Positions 52,998 through 64,000 of a DNA stretch of 64,000 bases are shown piece by piece. Each line of letters starts with the position of its first letter. Within the stretch, counting starts at the first letter, position 1. This DNA comes from Blastocystis hominis (taxonomy: Eukaryota > Sar > Bigyra > Opalinata > Blastocystidae): NCBI RefSeq assembly GCF_000151665.1, contig NW_013171816.1:1498204-1562203 (forward strand), in the 5' to 3' direction. The notes beneath the pieces were generated by a model that had not been told where the DNA came from, searched no databases, and saw nothing but the letters and a program-made list of their open reading frames with translations. A program made the position numbers and the translations under genes.

Positions 52998-53845
52998 ATG
53001 GTTGGAAAGGATATTCGAAAGCTCACAATGGCAAAGAATGCCGCCAAGAGAAGAAAGCAGCAACGAAAGGAGAAACATCGAGGACGCCCTCGGTACAAGG
53101 CCTGCGATCCTTTTTCTGGACGTAGTTACCAAGAAGAGGACCCAGATACGATGAACTTAGAACCCGATGCGAATGAGCTCGATTCGGGTTCGGATCATGT
53201 GGTTGAAGAGATTGATACATATAAAACCTATAAAGAGAAGCCAAAATACCGTCGAGATAGTAGAGTGCAATTGCAGGTGCTTATGCATAGTTATTTTCGC
53301 AGACGAATTGGAAGACATGAAGAAGCAGAGGAGAGCCGAAAAGACAAAGCAAGGCCAGGACTCACAGGAAGTAGGGCAAACGCTCGTTTTTTTTAATTTA
53401 GAATCCGTTTCTGCGCAAACGCGGTGAAACCATGAAGGATTATAATGTGCGTATGAACAAAGAGCACGCCCAGATCGTGACGGAGGAGCTGCGCAAAGCG
53501 CGCAAAGGTCCGGATCACCGCCAGCGTTACTTTGCTCGCCGCAAAGAGCAGCGCGAGGCGCGACTGAAGGAGAAGGAGCAGAAGACCAGCGAGCAGGAGA
53601 AGGAAGCCCGCTCCACGCGCCACACATCGGTGGGAATGGTGGAGCAGGCGGAGCGACCGCCTCAGCTGGACCAGATCATTAGCAAGATGATCGCGAACAA
53701 CAAAACGTTCGCTCGGGAAGAAGCCAAGCTGAAGCTGAAGCCGAAGATCGACCGCGCTGCGGCGCTGCGCCAGTGTCGCCAGCACATGGAACGGTTTGAT
53801 TCTGCTGTTTGCTTACACAAACACGAGAACAAAAAACACTGCTAA
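52998..53845 (+). CDS. Basic coiled-coil protein, CCDC137-like
   Basis: About 247 residues; exons 52998-53259, 53291-53370 and 53402-53801. The start could also be the ATG at 53028. The N-terminus is Lys/Arg-rich (AKNAAKRRKQQRKEKHRGRP), as in nucleolar proteins. The block NPFLRKRGETMKDYNVRMNKE with a Lys/Arg-rich helix resembles the CCDC137 family of chromosome-periphery/nucleolar proteins. The match is by eye and weak. A possible poly(A)-created stop is at T53801 (T, CTGC, TGTTTGCT); otherwise the frame ends at TAA 53843-53845, overlapping the convergent gene. The annotated end uses the genomic stop. Confidence 0.6.
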
Positions 53846-55099
53846 AACGTGCGAGAATCAATCGGCATGACGACGGGCGCGACGGCAGGTCCCGCCGTCT
53901 CAATTTCCAGCATGTTCGAGTTCATGACCCCCTCCACCGCCTCCGGCTTCATTGGCTTCTGGGCAAACCTCGGGTCGAGCGTGATGCTCGGGATCTTCGA
54001 CACTCCATCCTCCACGTACGGCACCGAAACCTCGACCGGCCTGGGCCGCTTCGAAGACATCGTGATATATCGCTTGTGGGACCGCTTGCTGAGCGATCTC
54101 TCCGGCTTCAAATACGACTCCAGTTGCTCCACCTGCTCTTTGCTGTAGTTGTTCTTCAAGAAGTCGAGCGCCACTAGCTGATAGTGCGACTGCGCCATTT
54201 CGGGCGGCAGAGTGCCCTCGTTCTCGTGATTTCTCTGTCGTTTAGGCCATCCTTTAACCAAACACTCATCTCTTCTCGCATCTTCTCCTCCAGCGCGTGC
54301 TGGATCTCCGCCGACGGCGGCAGCTGCTCGTTCAGACTGTCCACGCGCCGCTTCGTCACCTGCGCCGCCTTCTGCGTCTCCAGCAAGCGGCGAAGATACG
54401 GGAAAATCACGCGGTTGCGCGTGGTGAGGCGCGAGTTCATCGGGTTGCTCGCGTACAACGTGATCGACTTGTTCCCGAGCGCGTCCGTGGTGCATTGCGC
54501 CGAGCCGCTCGTGAGCAGCTGGTGGATCTCGCGCAGCTCCGGATCGTCTTCGAAGAGGAAGCCGCGATCATAGAGGCGGAGAATGGTGTCGTAGTAGAGA
54601 TGCAAGAACTGGGTGGAAGAGGCCTCGAACCTGTATTTATTCGTTTGTGACGTCAGAGATTGAAGGTATTTCATATGGTTTTCATTTCGAGCAATTACCT
54701 CGATGGCAGTGCTCTACAGTCAATTTGACGCCAAAAATCCACTTTTATAATCGAGCCAATATAGCTGGTATGCTTGGGAATCTGGAACTTGTACAACCCA
54801 TCACTCCGCTTGGTCGTTTCATCCATAACATACCTAAGGACGTCCTTCAGGGACGAATACAGACTATCCGCAACCTTCGAAATCTTTAGTTGCTGATTCT
54901 TTCCAAAGTAGTGCAATTCACAGGTTGTTGTATTTACAACTACACTTAAGGATCTAACGAACACATTACCATCGTCATCTCCGTCCTTGCTAGTACGTTC
55001 ACAAATGATTTCAAGCATTTCTCTACAGACATCCATAGCTCTCTTCGCAAGCTCATCTGTGCTCACTTTTTCTACCTTGTATGATTTTGGAGTAGGCAT
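53842..55099 (-). CDS. Unrecognised helical protein (386 aa), possibly two genes
   Basis: I do not recognise the family. If joined as exons 55099-54699, 54630-54264 and 54234-53842 the frame holds and gives 386 residues. The 68-nt intron (54631-54698) would be the longest here by far. The alternative is two genes: a 134-residue protein (54695-55099) and one starting at ATG 54674. The N-part (residues 1-130) is mixed alpha/beta; the C-part is helical and acidic, ending PVVMPIDSRTF. A 29-nt intron at 54235-54263 is secure by frame. Confidence 0.45.
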
Positions 55100-55461
55100 T
55101 TCGAATTGAATTCAAAAAGGGAGAAAAAAGCTAGAAATCTGACCAAACGTTTCATCAAGGAATAGCCACAAATTCGGCCATTCTAAAAATCCCCTAATTT
55201 TCCACCTCCATTTTACCGAAATAGGGCCTATTTACGTATTAAGTGCATGTTTATCATTTTTCTTCACTACACTCGATCGTTTTTTTGAGTGCTTGAAGGG
55301 AATGAACCACGCCCATCGAGCGCCTTCCATAGAACATGTGTTGTTCAACTAGGTCATTTCACTACTTTTGCTTGTGGAGAATCAAAAGCCATTTTGCTCC
55401 GGGGTGTATATCACAGATCTCATACCAATTTCGTAGATTCTTGTCTTGACTTTTTCACTTA
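55100..55461. other. Divergent intergenic region
   Basis: About 360 nt between divergent starts (unrecognised gene and 4-TM gene). It must contain both promoters. Nothing else is recognised. Confidence 0.5.
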
Positions 55462-56159
55462 ATGTCTAATTCGGAACAGCTAAATCAAAATTTGATGGAG
55501 GAAGAAGTTCAGTACGTCCTCTCCAATAATAACCAATATAGAACAATACCTACAAGACACAGTGCTGTTTCTGTACAGGAGATCGGTGGATCCTACTTCA
55601 TTCAGTACGAAGACAACATGGTCAGTCTTGCAGATCTGGCTCGCTATCGAAAAGTGTACATTGCGAATAATCGGTATATGTACGTGGTGAACATTGTATC
55701 TTGATGATGTGCTTGTAATTCTAGGTTTTGGGAGCCATTCTGTTGTTCACTTCTTTTTTCTCAAAGGCATGGTTCACCATTTGCATGTGTCTGATCTATT
55801 TCCTGAGTTCCCTGTTGTTTTACTATTCTTTTACAATGATTTCTAAGAGGTACACGTTGGTGGTACGATTTTGGTTCGTTCCTTTTATGAAGGCGATGAC
55901 TGCGTTTATTTCGGGCATAGCGAGCTTTGTTCTCAGTCTCTTTTCGCTGAATAAGTCATCTTACGGAGCGCGTGGCTTTCTGGCTGTGGAGTTTGTAATC
56001 ATCTTCTTCGTCTTCGTACTCCCAACTTCGTTTCCTCATTCCTAGTCCTGCCTCATCTACTGTGTGACGCGCATTCAGACCATTCTTCGAATCGTTCCAG
56101 AAAAATGTACATGTTCACTCAATGCCTCTCTCTCTCTAGTGTACCCTAATCTTCTTTAA
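55462..56159 (+). CDS. Small integral membrane protein, about four TM helices
   Basis: Exons 55462-55686, 55725-56015, 56046-56106 and 56140-56159 give 198 residues. Residues 1-75 are hydrophilic and acidic. The rest alternates hydrophobic helices: VLGAILLFTSFF, WFTICMCLIYFLSSLLFYYS, MTAFISGIASFVLSLFS and VEFVIIFFVF, then SCLIYCVTRIQTILRI. No transport or enzyme motif is seen. The last intron (33 nt) and the five-residue end are less certain. The family is unknown. Confidence 0.6.
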
Positions 56160-56170
56160 CAAACAGTTTG

Positions 56171-57656
56171 TTAACACACATAATGTTGAAAGAACGATAT
56201 TATTTCAGGATCGATATTACTATTACTTATGAAATTATTCAATGACTTTAAAATGCGATCATTCTCCTGCGTCTTCTTATGCGCTATATTCTTTAACTTG
56301 AACAAATCTACACGTCGCTCCCTCTCTCTACTCCCACTCTCGACCTTCAGATCGATGCACCCATTCAAGCAGCTTCCGTACAGCTCCAATTTGCACAGTT
56401 TCGTCAGATCAATCAACGAGAACGCCGTGCAGAAGTCCACGCTCGCATCGCCGAACACCAGCTCCGTCAGCATCGGGAGAGTGTGCAGCTCCACTCGTTT
56501 CGCAAAGCGGAACGCGCCATTGCCGAGCACGATTCGGTTTAGCTGGGCGAACCCTTTTTATTATCATTCCACTCAACTCCTCGCCCTACATCCGTTGACT
56601 CCATTCATTTGGAGTTCCTCACTGCCATAGAAATTGCAGCCCGTCAATCCGCTCTCTCCCACGGTGTGGGGCGAGAGAAGGAACTCCTGGAGCTCCGGAA
56701 CCGCTACATTTTGAGAAGGGGAGTCGAGAAGACGCACCGTCCAGAACGAAGGATTTATATTCGAAGAAAGAGAAGGGGGCGATTTCGATCGAAGTGACGC
56801 AAGGGCAGAACGAAACCTCGAAGGTGCGACGTACCTGCTCGACGAGATCCCGGGAGTTCTCGGGAATCGTGGGCTTTTCTAGACTTGTGAACGAGAAACT
56901 ACCGATCTCGATGGTTTGCAACTCGCGCAGGCGCGAAATGCGGAAGGAGCAAACGTTTTTGCAGCAGTTGGAGCCGATTTTCAGGGTTTGGAGCTTTCGA
57001 CACTCCGAAAGATCCATGTGCGCGAGCTCGTTTAGGGTATTGTCACTCACGACGAGCGTCTCAGTCAGCGTGCTGAGGCTGTCAATGTCCGAAAACGTGC
57101 GAATCACCACATTGACCTCCACAAAATTGTCTTCCAAGAACAGACCTTTTACAACCATATTTCCTTGACGGTCATAGGAAGTGCCTTCTCCGTGGCGCAT
57201 GTCACGACACCAAAGACCTTCATACGCAAGATTCCCGGTTCCTTCATAATAACTCTTACCGTAACCTTCACGGCCGCCATCAATGTAGAAGCCTTCATAA
57301 ATTAGCTCGTTCATCGAGTTGTAGATGCGGCCTACCCCGCAAGCTTCTCCATCAATGATCTCTCCCTCCCAACGAGTTCCGTCAGAGGAATCGATAATAC
57401 CGTGCATTATCCTCTGTTCCGGTACGATTTCATCATTTATGGGCTCATCAGCTCTAAATTCCACTCTCCGTATGACTCGCTTCGTATCTTTATCGTAAAT
57501 CAATCCCATGCCATTCTTCTTCCCATCACGCCACTGCGCAACGAGAATTTGATTCTTATGTACACCCTCGTAAAGGGCTCGTCCCATCCCTTCTTTTTTT
57601 AAATTAACAAGTCTAACTTGGTATTCTTCCACGTATTGTTGTACTGGATATCTCAC
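56171..57656 (-). CDS. MORN-repeat / leucine-rich-repeat protein
   Basis: The frame gives about 471 residues after removing introns 56704-56737 and 56554-56589. The N-terminus has five to six MORN repeats (GxGxxYxxxxxxxYEGxWxxxxRHG...). LRRs of the form LQTLKIGSNCCKNV and LPMLTELVFGDASVDF follow, with a charged tail. The start codon is uncertain: no ATG leads straight into the frame, so a further 5' exon is likely. Encoded TAA; TGTTTGTT at 56158-56165. Domain order matches the shorter gene at 19251. Confidence 0.68.
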
Positions 57657-57832
57657 AGTTTGACTTTGGTATACACTTCCATCTAAAGATTATTGTTCCC
57701 GTCGTGGATACTACTGATGAATATGGACATATTTACTAGTGGTGATTACAAAAACAAGAAAAACAAAAAGAAAATGGAGCAACTTTTAACAAACAGTAAC
57801 AAAAGAGATCCTCGAATACCTGGATTACGATC

Positions 57833-59298
57833 TCAACTCATATCAAATTCCTCACCGACAAAGGTAAAAGACGGGAAATTACTCTCCTTCTCGTCATTCT
57901 TTATAAAGACCAAGTTATCGATACTAAACTCCGTAAATTGCTTCTTAAAATAGCGTAAGTCCAACTCGTCTGTCAATTCAAGGCGGATAGGCGGTTCAAC
58001 CTCACCTCTCTCCATAGCGTACCAATCCAGTCCCTAATCGTCATATTCCTTCGTTTAACACCACCTTAAACCACGGATGCTGCTTCAGCTTCGCTACTCC
58101 ACCCACTTGGGTAAAGGTGGATGGCTCAGCTCCCAACCTTTTGGTAACGTTCTTTTGCAGCAGTCCTCGCAGCAAAGACTGCAACTCTGGAGACAAAAAC
58201 GACGGAATCCGAGGCTTGTTATGCAAGATCACATCGAGCATTTTGTTCTTGTTTCGAGACGTATACGGAGGATTTCCCGTCGTCATCTCGCAGAGCAGAC
58301 AGCCAACCGACCACCAATCGACCGCCTTTCCGTAGGGCGTCGATGTGCAGAGAACCTCCGGCGCCATATAGTCATAGGTTCCGCAGACGCGGTTGTCACA
58401 CATGGTGTCGTCGTCGATCGGGACGTCGGGAGAGTGTGGGTAGGGAGTTTCCTGCTGGCGATCGTAGCAAACGCCAAAGTCGCAGAGAACGATGTGGCCT
58501 TGACTGTTCAAAAGAATGTTTTCCGGCTTGATATCGCGGTGGATAATGCCGCACGAGTGAAGGTTTTCGACCGCAAGAATGACTTCGGCGATGTAATAAC
58601 GAGCGACGCTCTAGGGATGGAAAAGAGATGATGTGTGCTACTTCATCGAAAAAACCTTTGTCGATTATATGCTTAAAGAGCTCTCCACCCTGACAAAAAG
58701 TAGTGATGAGGTAAAGCTGAAATTCACATTCAACAGCAAATGTACATTATCGTGTGTTTGAAAGGAACAAAACAAGGAAATTAAAAACGGGTGGCGGAGT
58801 CGGGACAGCACGCGGCGCTCGTGAAGTGCATAACTGGCCGCTTTCTCCGACTTCATCGACTTTTTGTTGATCATCTACGGAGAAAGAGAGTCTCTGCTCC
58901 TACTTTCATTGCGTACAACTTGTTGTTTAAAATACAGCGAACTAAAAGAACTTTTCCCATAGCTCCTTCTCCCAGAAGGTTTAGCAACACGAAATGCTGC
59001 GGACCAATCTGCTTTGGAATATCAGCAACACTGGAAATCTCCGTTTTTATATCTGGAAACATCTCCACTGTTATTGGCACGCCCTCTCCTTCAACTTGCT
59101 CAATGAGCTCATCCAAAGTCTGTCCTATACGTAACAATTTAAATTAATAATCGTACGCTTCTTTTTCTGAGGTCGAGGATTTTTCCCCTTCTTTTTCTAA
59201 ACGTTATATAGATAGATAGATGGGCGGACATTGGATTTCTGTGAAGCCTGCTTTTTGGCTTGTTCTTTCAATTGCACTAATTCGAACGAATAGAACAT
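57833..59298 (-). CDS. AGC-family serine/threonine kinase (S6K/RSK/PKB-like)
   Basis: Exons 59298-59230, 59196-59157, 59124-58904, 58874-58746, 58716-58642, 58610-58065 and 58033-57833 give 426 residues. Glycine loop LGEGAMGKV, Lys in [20 protein letters not shown] and APEVL are visible. The activation-loop position is acidic/Cys ([16 protein letters not shown]), with Thr before YDYMAPE. The C-tail has a hydrophobic motif (FPSFTF), typical of AGC kinases regulated by PDK1. The N-terminus is Lys/Gln-rich. Mob1, the usual NDR/LATS partner, is encoded in this window, but no insert typical of NDR kinases is seen. The specific branch is uncertain. Confidence 0.88.
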
Positions 59299-59671
59299 TA
59301 ATACTAGCGAATTTAGCAAGGTCAAACTTTTCTTCAGGCTTTGGGGAACTCATTGGCTCGGTAATACAAAAAACTGGTTTTCAAGTTTGTAGTGAAGATA
59401 ATAGTAGTCAAATCTATTTATCTCATGAACGTGGTGTAATACAATAATTGAATGCAAGTACTAAAAATCAATACGAAGGCATAGAACCCAGAAAAATTGG
59501 CATATAGCCATCCTTATTTGATTTTTTACTCATGAAATCTTATTCATCCTATGGATCAAATAATACGGGAACTTGGAAGCCCTTCAGCCCATCTTTTGTA
59601 AGAGTCTGAAATTGATATTCATGTAGTACACAAAGGACAACAAAAAGATATTTAATTATATTATAACCCAA
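59299..59671. other. Divergent intergenic region kinase / Nup98-96
   Basis: About 370 nt. AT-rich, holds both promoters. No supported gene; a plus frame at 59220-59447 is antisense to the kinase 5' end. Confidence 0.5.
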
Positions 59672-62600
59672 ATGGATGAGTATAAAGGGAAATCCTTGTT
59701 TCAGCTTCGTTTAGAAGACTATAAGCGCGGAGTTGTTTCTGTATGCATAGTTATTCACATATTTTACTTTAGACCATGGGAAATAAGGCGCAAAGCGGAA
59801 ATTCATTTAGTTCCTCGTATTCCTATGGAAACTCGAACAGCTTTGGGATAGGAAGTTCTGGAAATAATGCAAATAAGGGTTTCGGAGTAAATACTGGAGG
59901 TTCAACTGGAGGTGGCTTTGGCTTAGGAGGAAGCAATAATGGAGGAGGGTTTGGATTTGGAGGAAATAGCAATAATGGAGGAAACAAATCAGGTTTTGGG
60001 TTTGGAACGAATAACACCAGTGGAGGTAATACTGGAGGAGGATTTGGTTTTGGAGCAAATAATAATGGTGGAAACAAGGGAGGATTTGGCTTCGGAACGA
60101 ATAATAGTAGTAGTGGAGGAGGCTTTGGATTTGGAGGAAACAATAATAATAATAATAATAATGGAGGTAATAGTGGAGGAGGATTCGGATTTGGAACGAA
60201 CAATAATAGTGGAGGAGGATTTGGATTTAGTGGAAATAATAATAGTAATAGTGGAGGATTCGGATTTGGAGGAAACAACAGTGGTGGAAACAAGGGAGGA
60301 TTTGGCTTTGGAGGAAGCAATAATAATGGAGGTAATACTGGAGGAGGATTCGGTTTTGGAACCAATAACAATAACGGTGGAGGAGGATTTGGATTTGGGA
60401 CTGCTAACAATAGCAATGGAGGAGGATTTGGCTTCGGAGGAAACAAGGGTGGATTTGGATTTGGATCGAGTAACAATGGAGGAAACAGCAATAATGGAGG
60501 AGGATTTGGCTTTGGAGGAAACAATAATGGAGGTAATAGTGGAGGAGGTTTTGGCTTTGGAGGAAATAACACTGGTGGAAACAAAGGTGGATTTGGATTT
60601 GGAGGAAGCAATAATGGTAATGGAGGATTTGGATTTGGAGGAAACAATAATGGAGGAGGAGGCTTTGGCTTCGGAGGAAACAATAATGGTGGAAACAAGG
60701 GAGGATTCGGATTTGGAGGAAGCAATAATAATAGTGGAGGAGGATTTGGATTTGGGACTAATAGCAATAATGGAGGAGGAGGATTTGGATTTGGATCGAA
60801 TAACAATGGTGGAAACAAAGGAGGATTTGGTTTTGGGACGAACAATACAAGTGGTGGAGGAGGATTCAGTTTCGGATCCAATAGCAATAATAACGGAGGA
60901 GGCTTTGGTTTCGGAGGAAACAACAATAGTAACGGAGGAGGATTTGGTTTCGGAACAAATAACAATAATAATGGAGGAGGCTTTGGCTTCGGAGGAAACA
61001 ACAATAATAATGGAGGAGGATTTGGCTTCGGAGCGAATACCAATCCTAATGGAGGAGGCAATAGCTTTGGCTTCAATTTCACTCCGATGTCTGGAAACAA
61101 TGGTAATGCCGGCATGGTTGCTGGGGGCGATAACTGGAGCGCGCATTTGAACCAACAGCCCTACCAACATGTCCGCTCCTACTTCTCAAAACCCGAACAC
61201 GAGGCCATTCTCCAACAAGCAGCTTCGGCCACGCAACTGGACCACGAAAGAAAGGAATCTGCACGATCCTTCACCCCTTGGAAGGTTCCTCAAGAAAAAC
61301 CGAAGGAAGAAAAGCCGGAAATTCCGGAGATCCAAAATCCATATCCCCAAAATCCGAGTGATCTTAAATCAGTGAATAAAACCATCAATTTCGTTGTTCG
61401 ATATCATGATAATTGCCGCGTGTTGCATGTGAAAAGTCCTATAACGATGAAAGATCTAACCTCTGAAATCAAAAAGGAGTTCGGAATCGATTCCCCAATT
61501 ATGTGCTATCAAGACACTCGCAAACTCAGAGATCCTTTGGTTCTGGATAGTTCGATGATTGTTATGGTTCTGGATGCTACTCATGATGAACAAGAGCAAG
61601 AGACCTATACAATCTATAAGCCAGAAATCCCCACTTTGACGCTTCCCAATTATTCCATCTCTCCTCCTCTCAGAGAATTGAAAACCTTCATCAATAGCGA
61701 ATTGGAAGCCGTGCCCAACGTGGTCATCGAGCTTCCTGGAGTTGGAAAGATCGAGTGGGAGGAGCCCGTGAATCTTCGAGGAGTCAACCTCGACGAGATC
61801 ATCAATATGGAGCGAACGAAAGACGGATTCTCCACCATCACTGTAATATTATCCTCATTTTCCTTTCTAATGAATAGGTGTATTGCAATATGGACCCAGA
61901 CGATCCGAACTATCCCGCAGTCGGACAGGGTCTGAACCATCCCGCCAAGCTCACGTTCTACAACACTCACCACCCCGACGATATCTCAGCAGAGCAGTTC
62001 GAGGCCTTCCTGAAGGACCAGTCGCAAAAGCAAGGCGCGACCTTCGTGCGTTACGACAAGGCGTCCGGCACCTGGGTGATTCGCGTGCCGCATTTCACTC
62101 GCTACGGACTGGAGAGCTGGGACCTCGCTCGCGACTCCAGCCGAAAGCTGAGCCGTGAGACCAGTCGCGAGCAAATCGACGAAGCCCGCGCCAAGACCCC
62201 GCACCTCTCGCAACCCGCGGTGAAATCAGCGAGCGAAACCGACCAGGAAGAAATCCAGCGCATTCTGAGCGAAGTCCTCGCCACTCCCTTGCCGTTTCCC
62301 GAGGATTCCCGCGGGTTCTCCGCGGTTCTCGGGAAGAACTCGCTGCTATCCTCGGGTTTCTCGTGCATCCAAACCCGATCCCTGCCTCCGCCGCGTTCCA
62401 CGTTTCTCCAGCGGCCGCTCCGCGCGCTCATCGACGCCTGCGCCTCCGTCGAGGGCTCGGAATTGCCCACCTCGGTCCCGCAGCTCTGCTGCCCGATGGG
62501 GAAAGAGCTCTGCGAGTTCCTCCCTCGCCTCCAGGCCTCCTTCCAGTCCGCCGACCCCGCTCCTCCGATTCCCGCGGGTTCAGCGAGCTCCGCAACAGCG

Positions 62601-64000
62601 GAGGTGGTGCGTCTCCCCGAAACCCCGTCGAATTCGATGGAATCGGAGTCGTCCTCGACGGACTGGGCTCTGGGCTCTCTCTACTACTCTCTGTTCTGGG
62701 AGCTCTTCGCCCTGCTTTTCTTCTCCCCTTCTCCTGCCCAGCGATCCCGCTTCGACCGCTGGCTCGAGCGTCTACTCCGCAGTCCTCTCGGCTCCAGCGA
62801 CGCGCCGCTGTTTGAGTCGCACGACGCCTTCGCGGTCGCTGCGCAGAACCTGCTTCGGCACGACGTTTGGGCCGCTTGCGAGGCGCTGCGAGCCGACCAA
62901 TTGGAACGGCTCGCCGTGCAGGTCGCTCAGATCAGTTCGCTCTCTCGGATCGGCGTGACCTGTAGATTGCTCGGATGACTTTCGAACCACCATGTTGTAT
63001 CAGTTTCTGGATTGGCAGAAAAACGGACTTTTTTCGTCGATGACCGACTCGCAGATTTTTCTCATGTCGCTCTTGGCGGGGGACTGGAAGACCGCGAAGA
63101 GTTACGCGCTGACGTGGCCGCAGATCTTGGGAGTGTTTTACTGGTACGTGGAATCGCGGGAATGTCCGCTGGAGAAAGTTCTGGGAAATTTCCTGGAAGT
63201 GGTGGAAAATTCAAGGAAAATCGAGAGTGTTGCAGGGAGTGAAAATGGGAAAGAAGGAATAATTGAGCTGATGAAGCTGTTTGTGGCGATGAGGGAAGGG
63301 AAAGAGACATCGTTCATGTCGGTTTTGAATGAGCAGAGTAAATGATGGTTCATGGTGGAGATCGCATGTAGATTATTCGAAGAATTCGATGGAATACTTT
63401 AATCCGCTGTTACTCACTCAGTTCCTGTCTGCCTGTCCGATGCTCTTCGTTCCTCCAGACCTGCTTCCAAAACTCGTTTCACTACTCTCCGATCAGCTTG
63501 AATCGAGCGGAGAGTGGCAGCTCGCTTGCGCAGTGTGCATGTTTCATCCGTACGAACCGGTGCGCACGGAATTAGTTCGCTTGATCATTTCCCGCCATGT
63601 ACACGAACCGTTCAACACCTTTGACTTTCAAAATTTATCCGATTTCACGTCTTTTATCCAGAGCAGCCCTTCCTTCCAATTCTTATTCCACACGTTACAC
63701 ATCTCCTCCAATCTCGTGTTTACCGAACTTGTTCAATTTGCTCGCGCAAGCGACAACGTCAAACTCGAAATCATGTGTCAATTTGCTTTATCGAACTATT
63801 CACGAGCTTTCGATCTGCTCTTCCGTTACTACATCCAGCCAGAACTTATGGGTGAACGTCCTGACGACGTTGCAGCGAATCTGCAGCTATTTGAAGGGAA
63901 CGAAGAGAAAGTGCAGCGATGGGCGACATTAGGTTTGGTGGTAACGCAATATTTGGAATTCATGGGGGAGTCGGAAATTGTGACGTGTGACCGAGCGCTG
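59672..64000 (+). CDS. Nup98-Nup96 nucleoporin precursor (3' partial)
   Basis: It is made as a precursor and self-cleaves into FG nucleoporin Nup98 and scaffold Nup96. Exons 59672-59740, 59773-61842, 61878-62934, 62966-63337 and 63372->64000. The N-terminus has a GLEBS-like motif (LRLEDYKRG) that in Nup98 binds Rae1/Gle2. Then about 400 residues of GFGFG repeats, a linker, and the autoproteolytic domain (NLRGVNLDEII, VGQGLNHPA). The cleavage site reads PHFTRYG, with Thr where HFS is usual. The Nup96 part is helical (ACEALRADQLERLAVQ) and leaves the window open. FG-rich DNA is strongly repetitive. Confidence 0.93.
59875..61075 (+). repeat. FG-repeat minisatellite of Nup98
   Basis: About 30 imperfect units of GGAGGATTTGGATTTGGA-type sequence with Asn/Gly spacers. 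Other frames over it stay open by composition and are not genes. Confidence 0.95.

Noticed and set aside
59875-61075. CRISPR-like array
   Set aside because: The repeats are coding FG units without unique spacers of fixed length, in a eukaryote.
59823-61115. Long minus-strand Pro/Leu-rich frame and a plus-strand Glu/Ile-rich frame
   Set aside because: Both arise from the Nup98 FG-repeat minisatellite read in other frames.

Overview
This window is nuclear DNA from a protist, and the sequence points to Blastocystis (stramenopile). The genes are packed and cut by about 80 tiny GT..AG introns, nearly all 27-41 nt with a mode near 30. Most 3' ends carry the octamer TGTTTGTT or a close variant. In several genes no in-frame stop precedes that octamer: a codon's T lies exactly 4 nt upstream of it, so cleavage plus poly(A) would make TAA. 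Those are the known signatures of Blastocystis. Mitochondrial-type genes (complex I NDUFS7 and NDUFAF7, EF-Tu, SDHAF3) fit its mitochondrion-related organelle. When I summed the exons of each reconstructed gene, the totals were multiples of three, with the two poly(A)-supplied bases added where needed.

Left host arm (1-21.2 kb): a HECT ubiquitin ligase (5' end outside the window), a HAT/TPR-like helical-repeat protein, a Mob1 kinase activator (minus strand), two tandem BAR-like proteins with low-complexity tails, a divergent ubiquilin/Dsk2, a 50-residue STMP1-like micropeptide, the complex I assembly factor NDUFAF7, and aspartate ammonia-lyase. Then comes an AT-rich stretch holding a MORN-repeat gene.

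Integrated virus-like element (about 21.23-37.79 kb, 16.6 kb): an intron-free, more AT-rich block bounded by degenerate inverted repeats. It encodes a retroviral-type integrase, an adenain-like cysteine protease, an FtsK/HerA (A32-type) packaging ATPase, a probable double-jelly-roll major capsid protein, a glycine-rich pX/pVI-like core protein, fibre-like and coiled-coil structural proteins, and the C-terminal third of a protein-primed DNA polymerase B. This is the gene set of a Maverick/Polinton (polintovirus). The polymerase is truncated and four genes carry frameshifts, so this copy looks defective. Unusual features are TAAATG at 10 of about 16 start codons, a recurrent TTTYACTTTGG downstream of stops, and GC-rich double-hairpin units inserted within and between genes.

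Right host arm (37.8-64 kb): an MFS transporter, an ERp29/PDI-like ER protein, mitochondrial EF-Tu, NDUFS7, SDHAF3, tRNA-Ile(AAT), a RAD54-type helicase, RanGAP, Aha1, ribosomal protein uL14, the prenylcysteine methyltransferase ICMT, a CCDC137-like basic protein, an unrecognised gene, a 4-TM protein, a second MORN/LRR protein, an AGC kinase, and the 5' part of a Nup98-Nup96 precursor that runs off the window. RanGAP, Nup98-96, ICMT, Aha1 and the kinase are ordinary eukaryotic housekeeping genes, confirming a nuclear chromosome with an inserted viral element rather than a viral genome.
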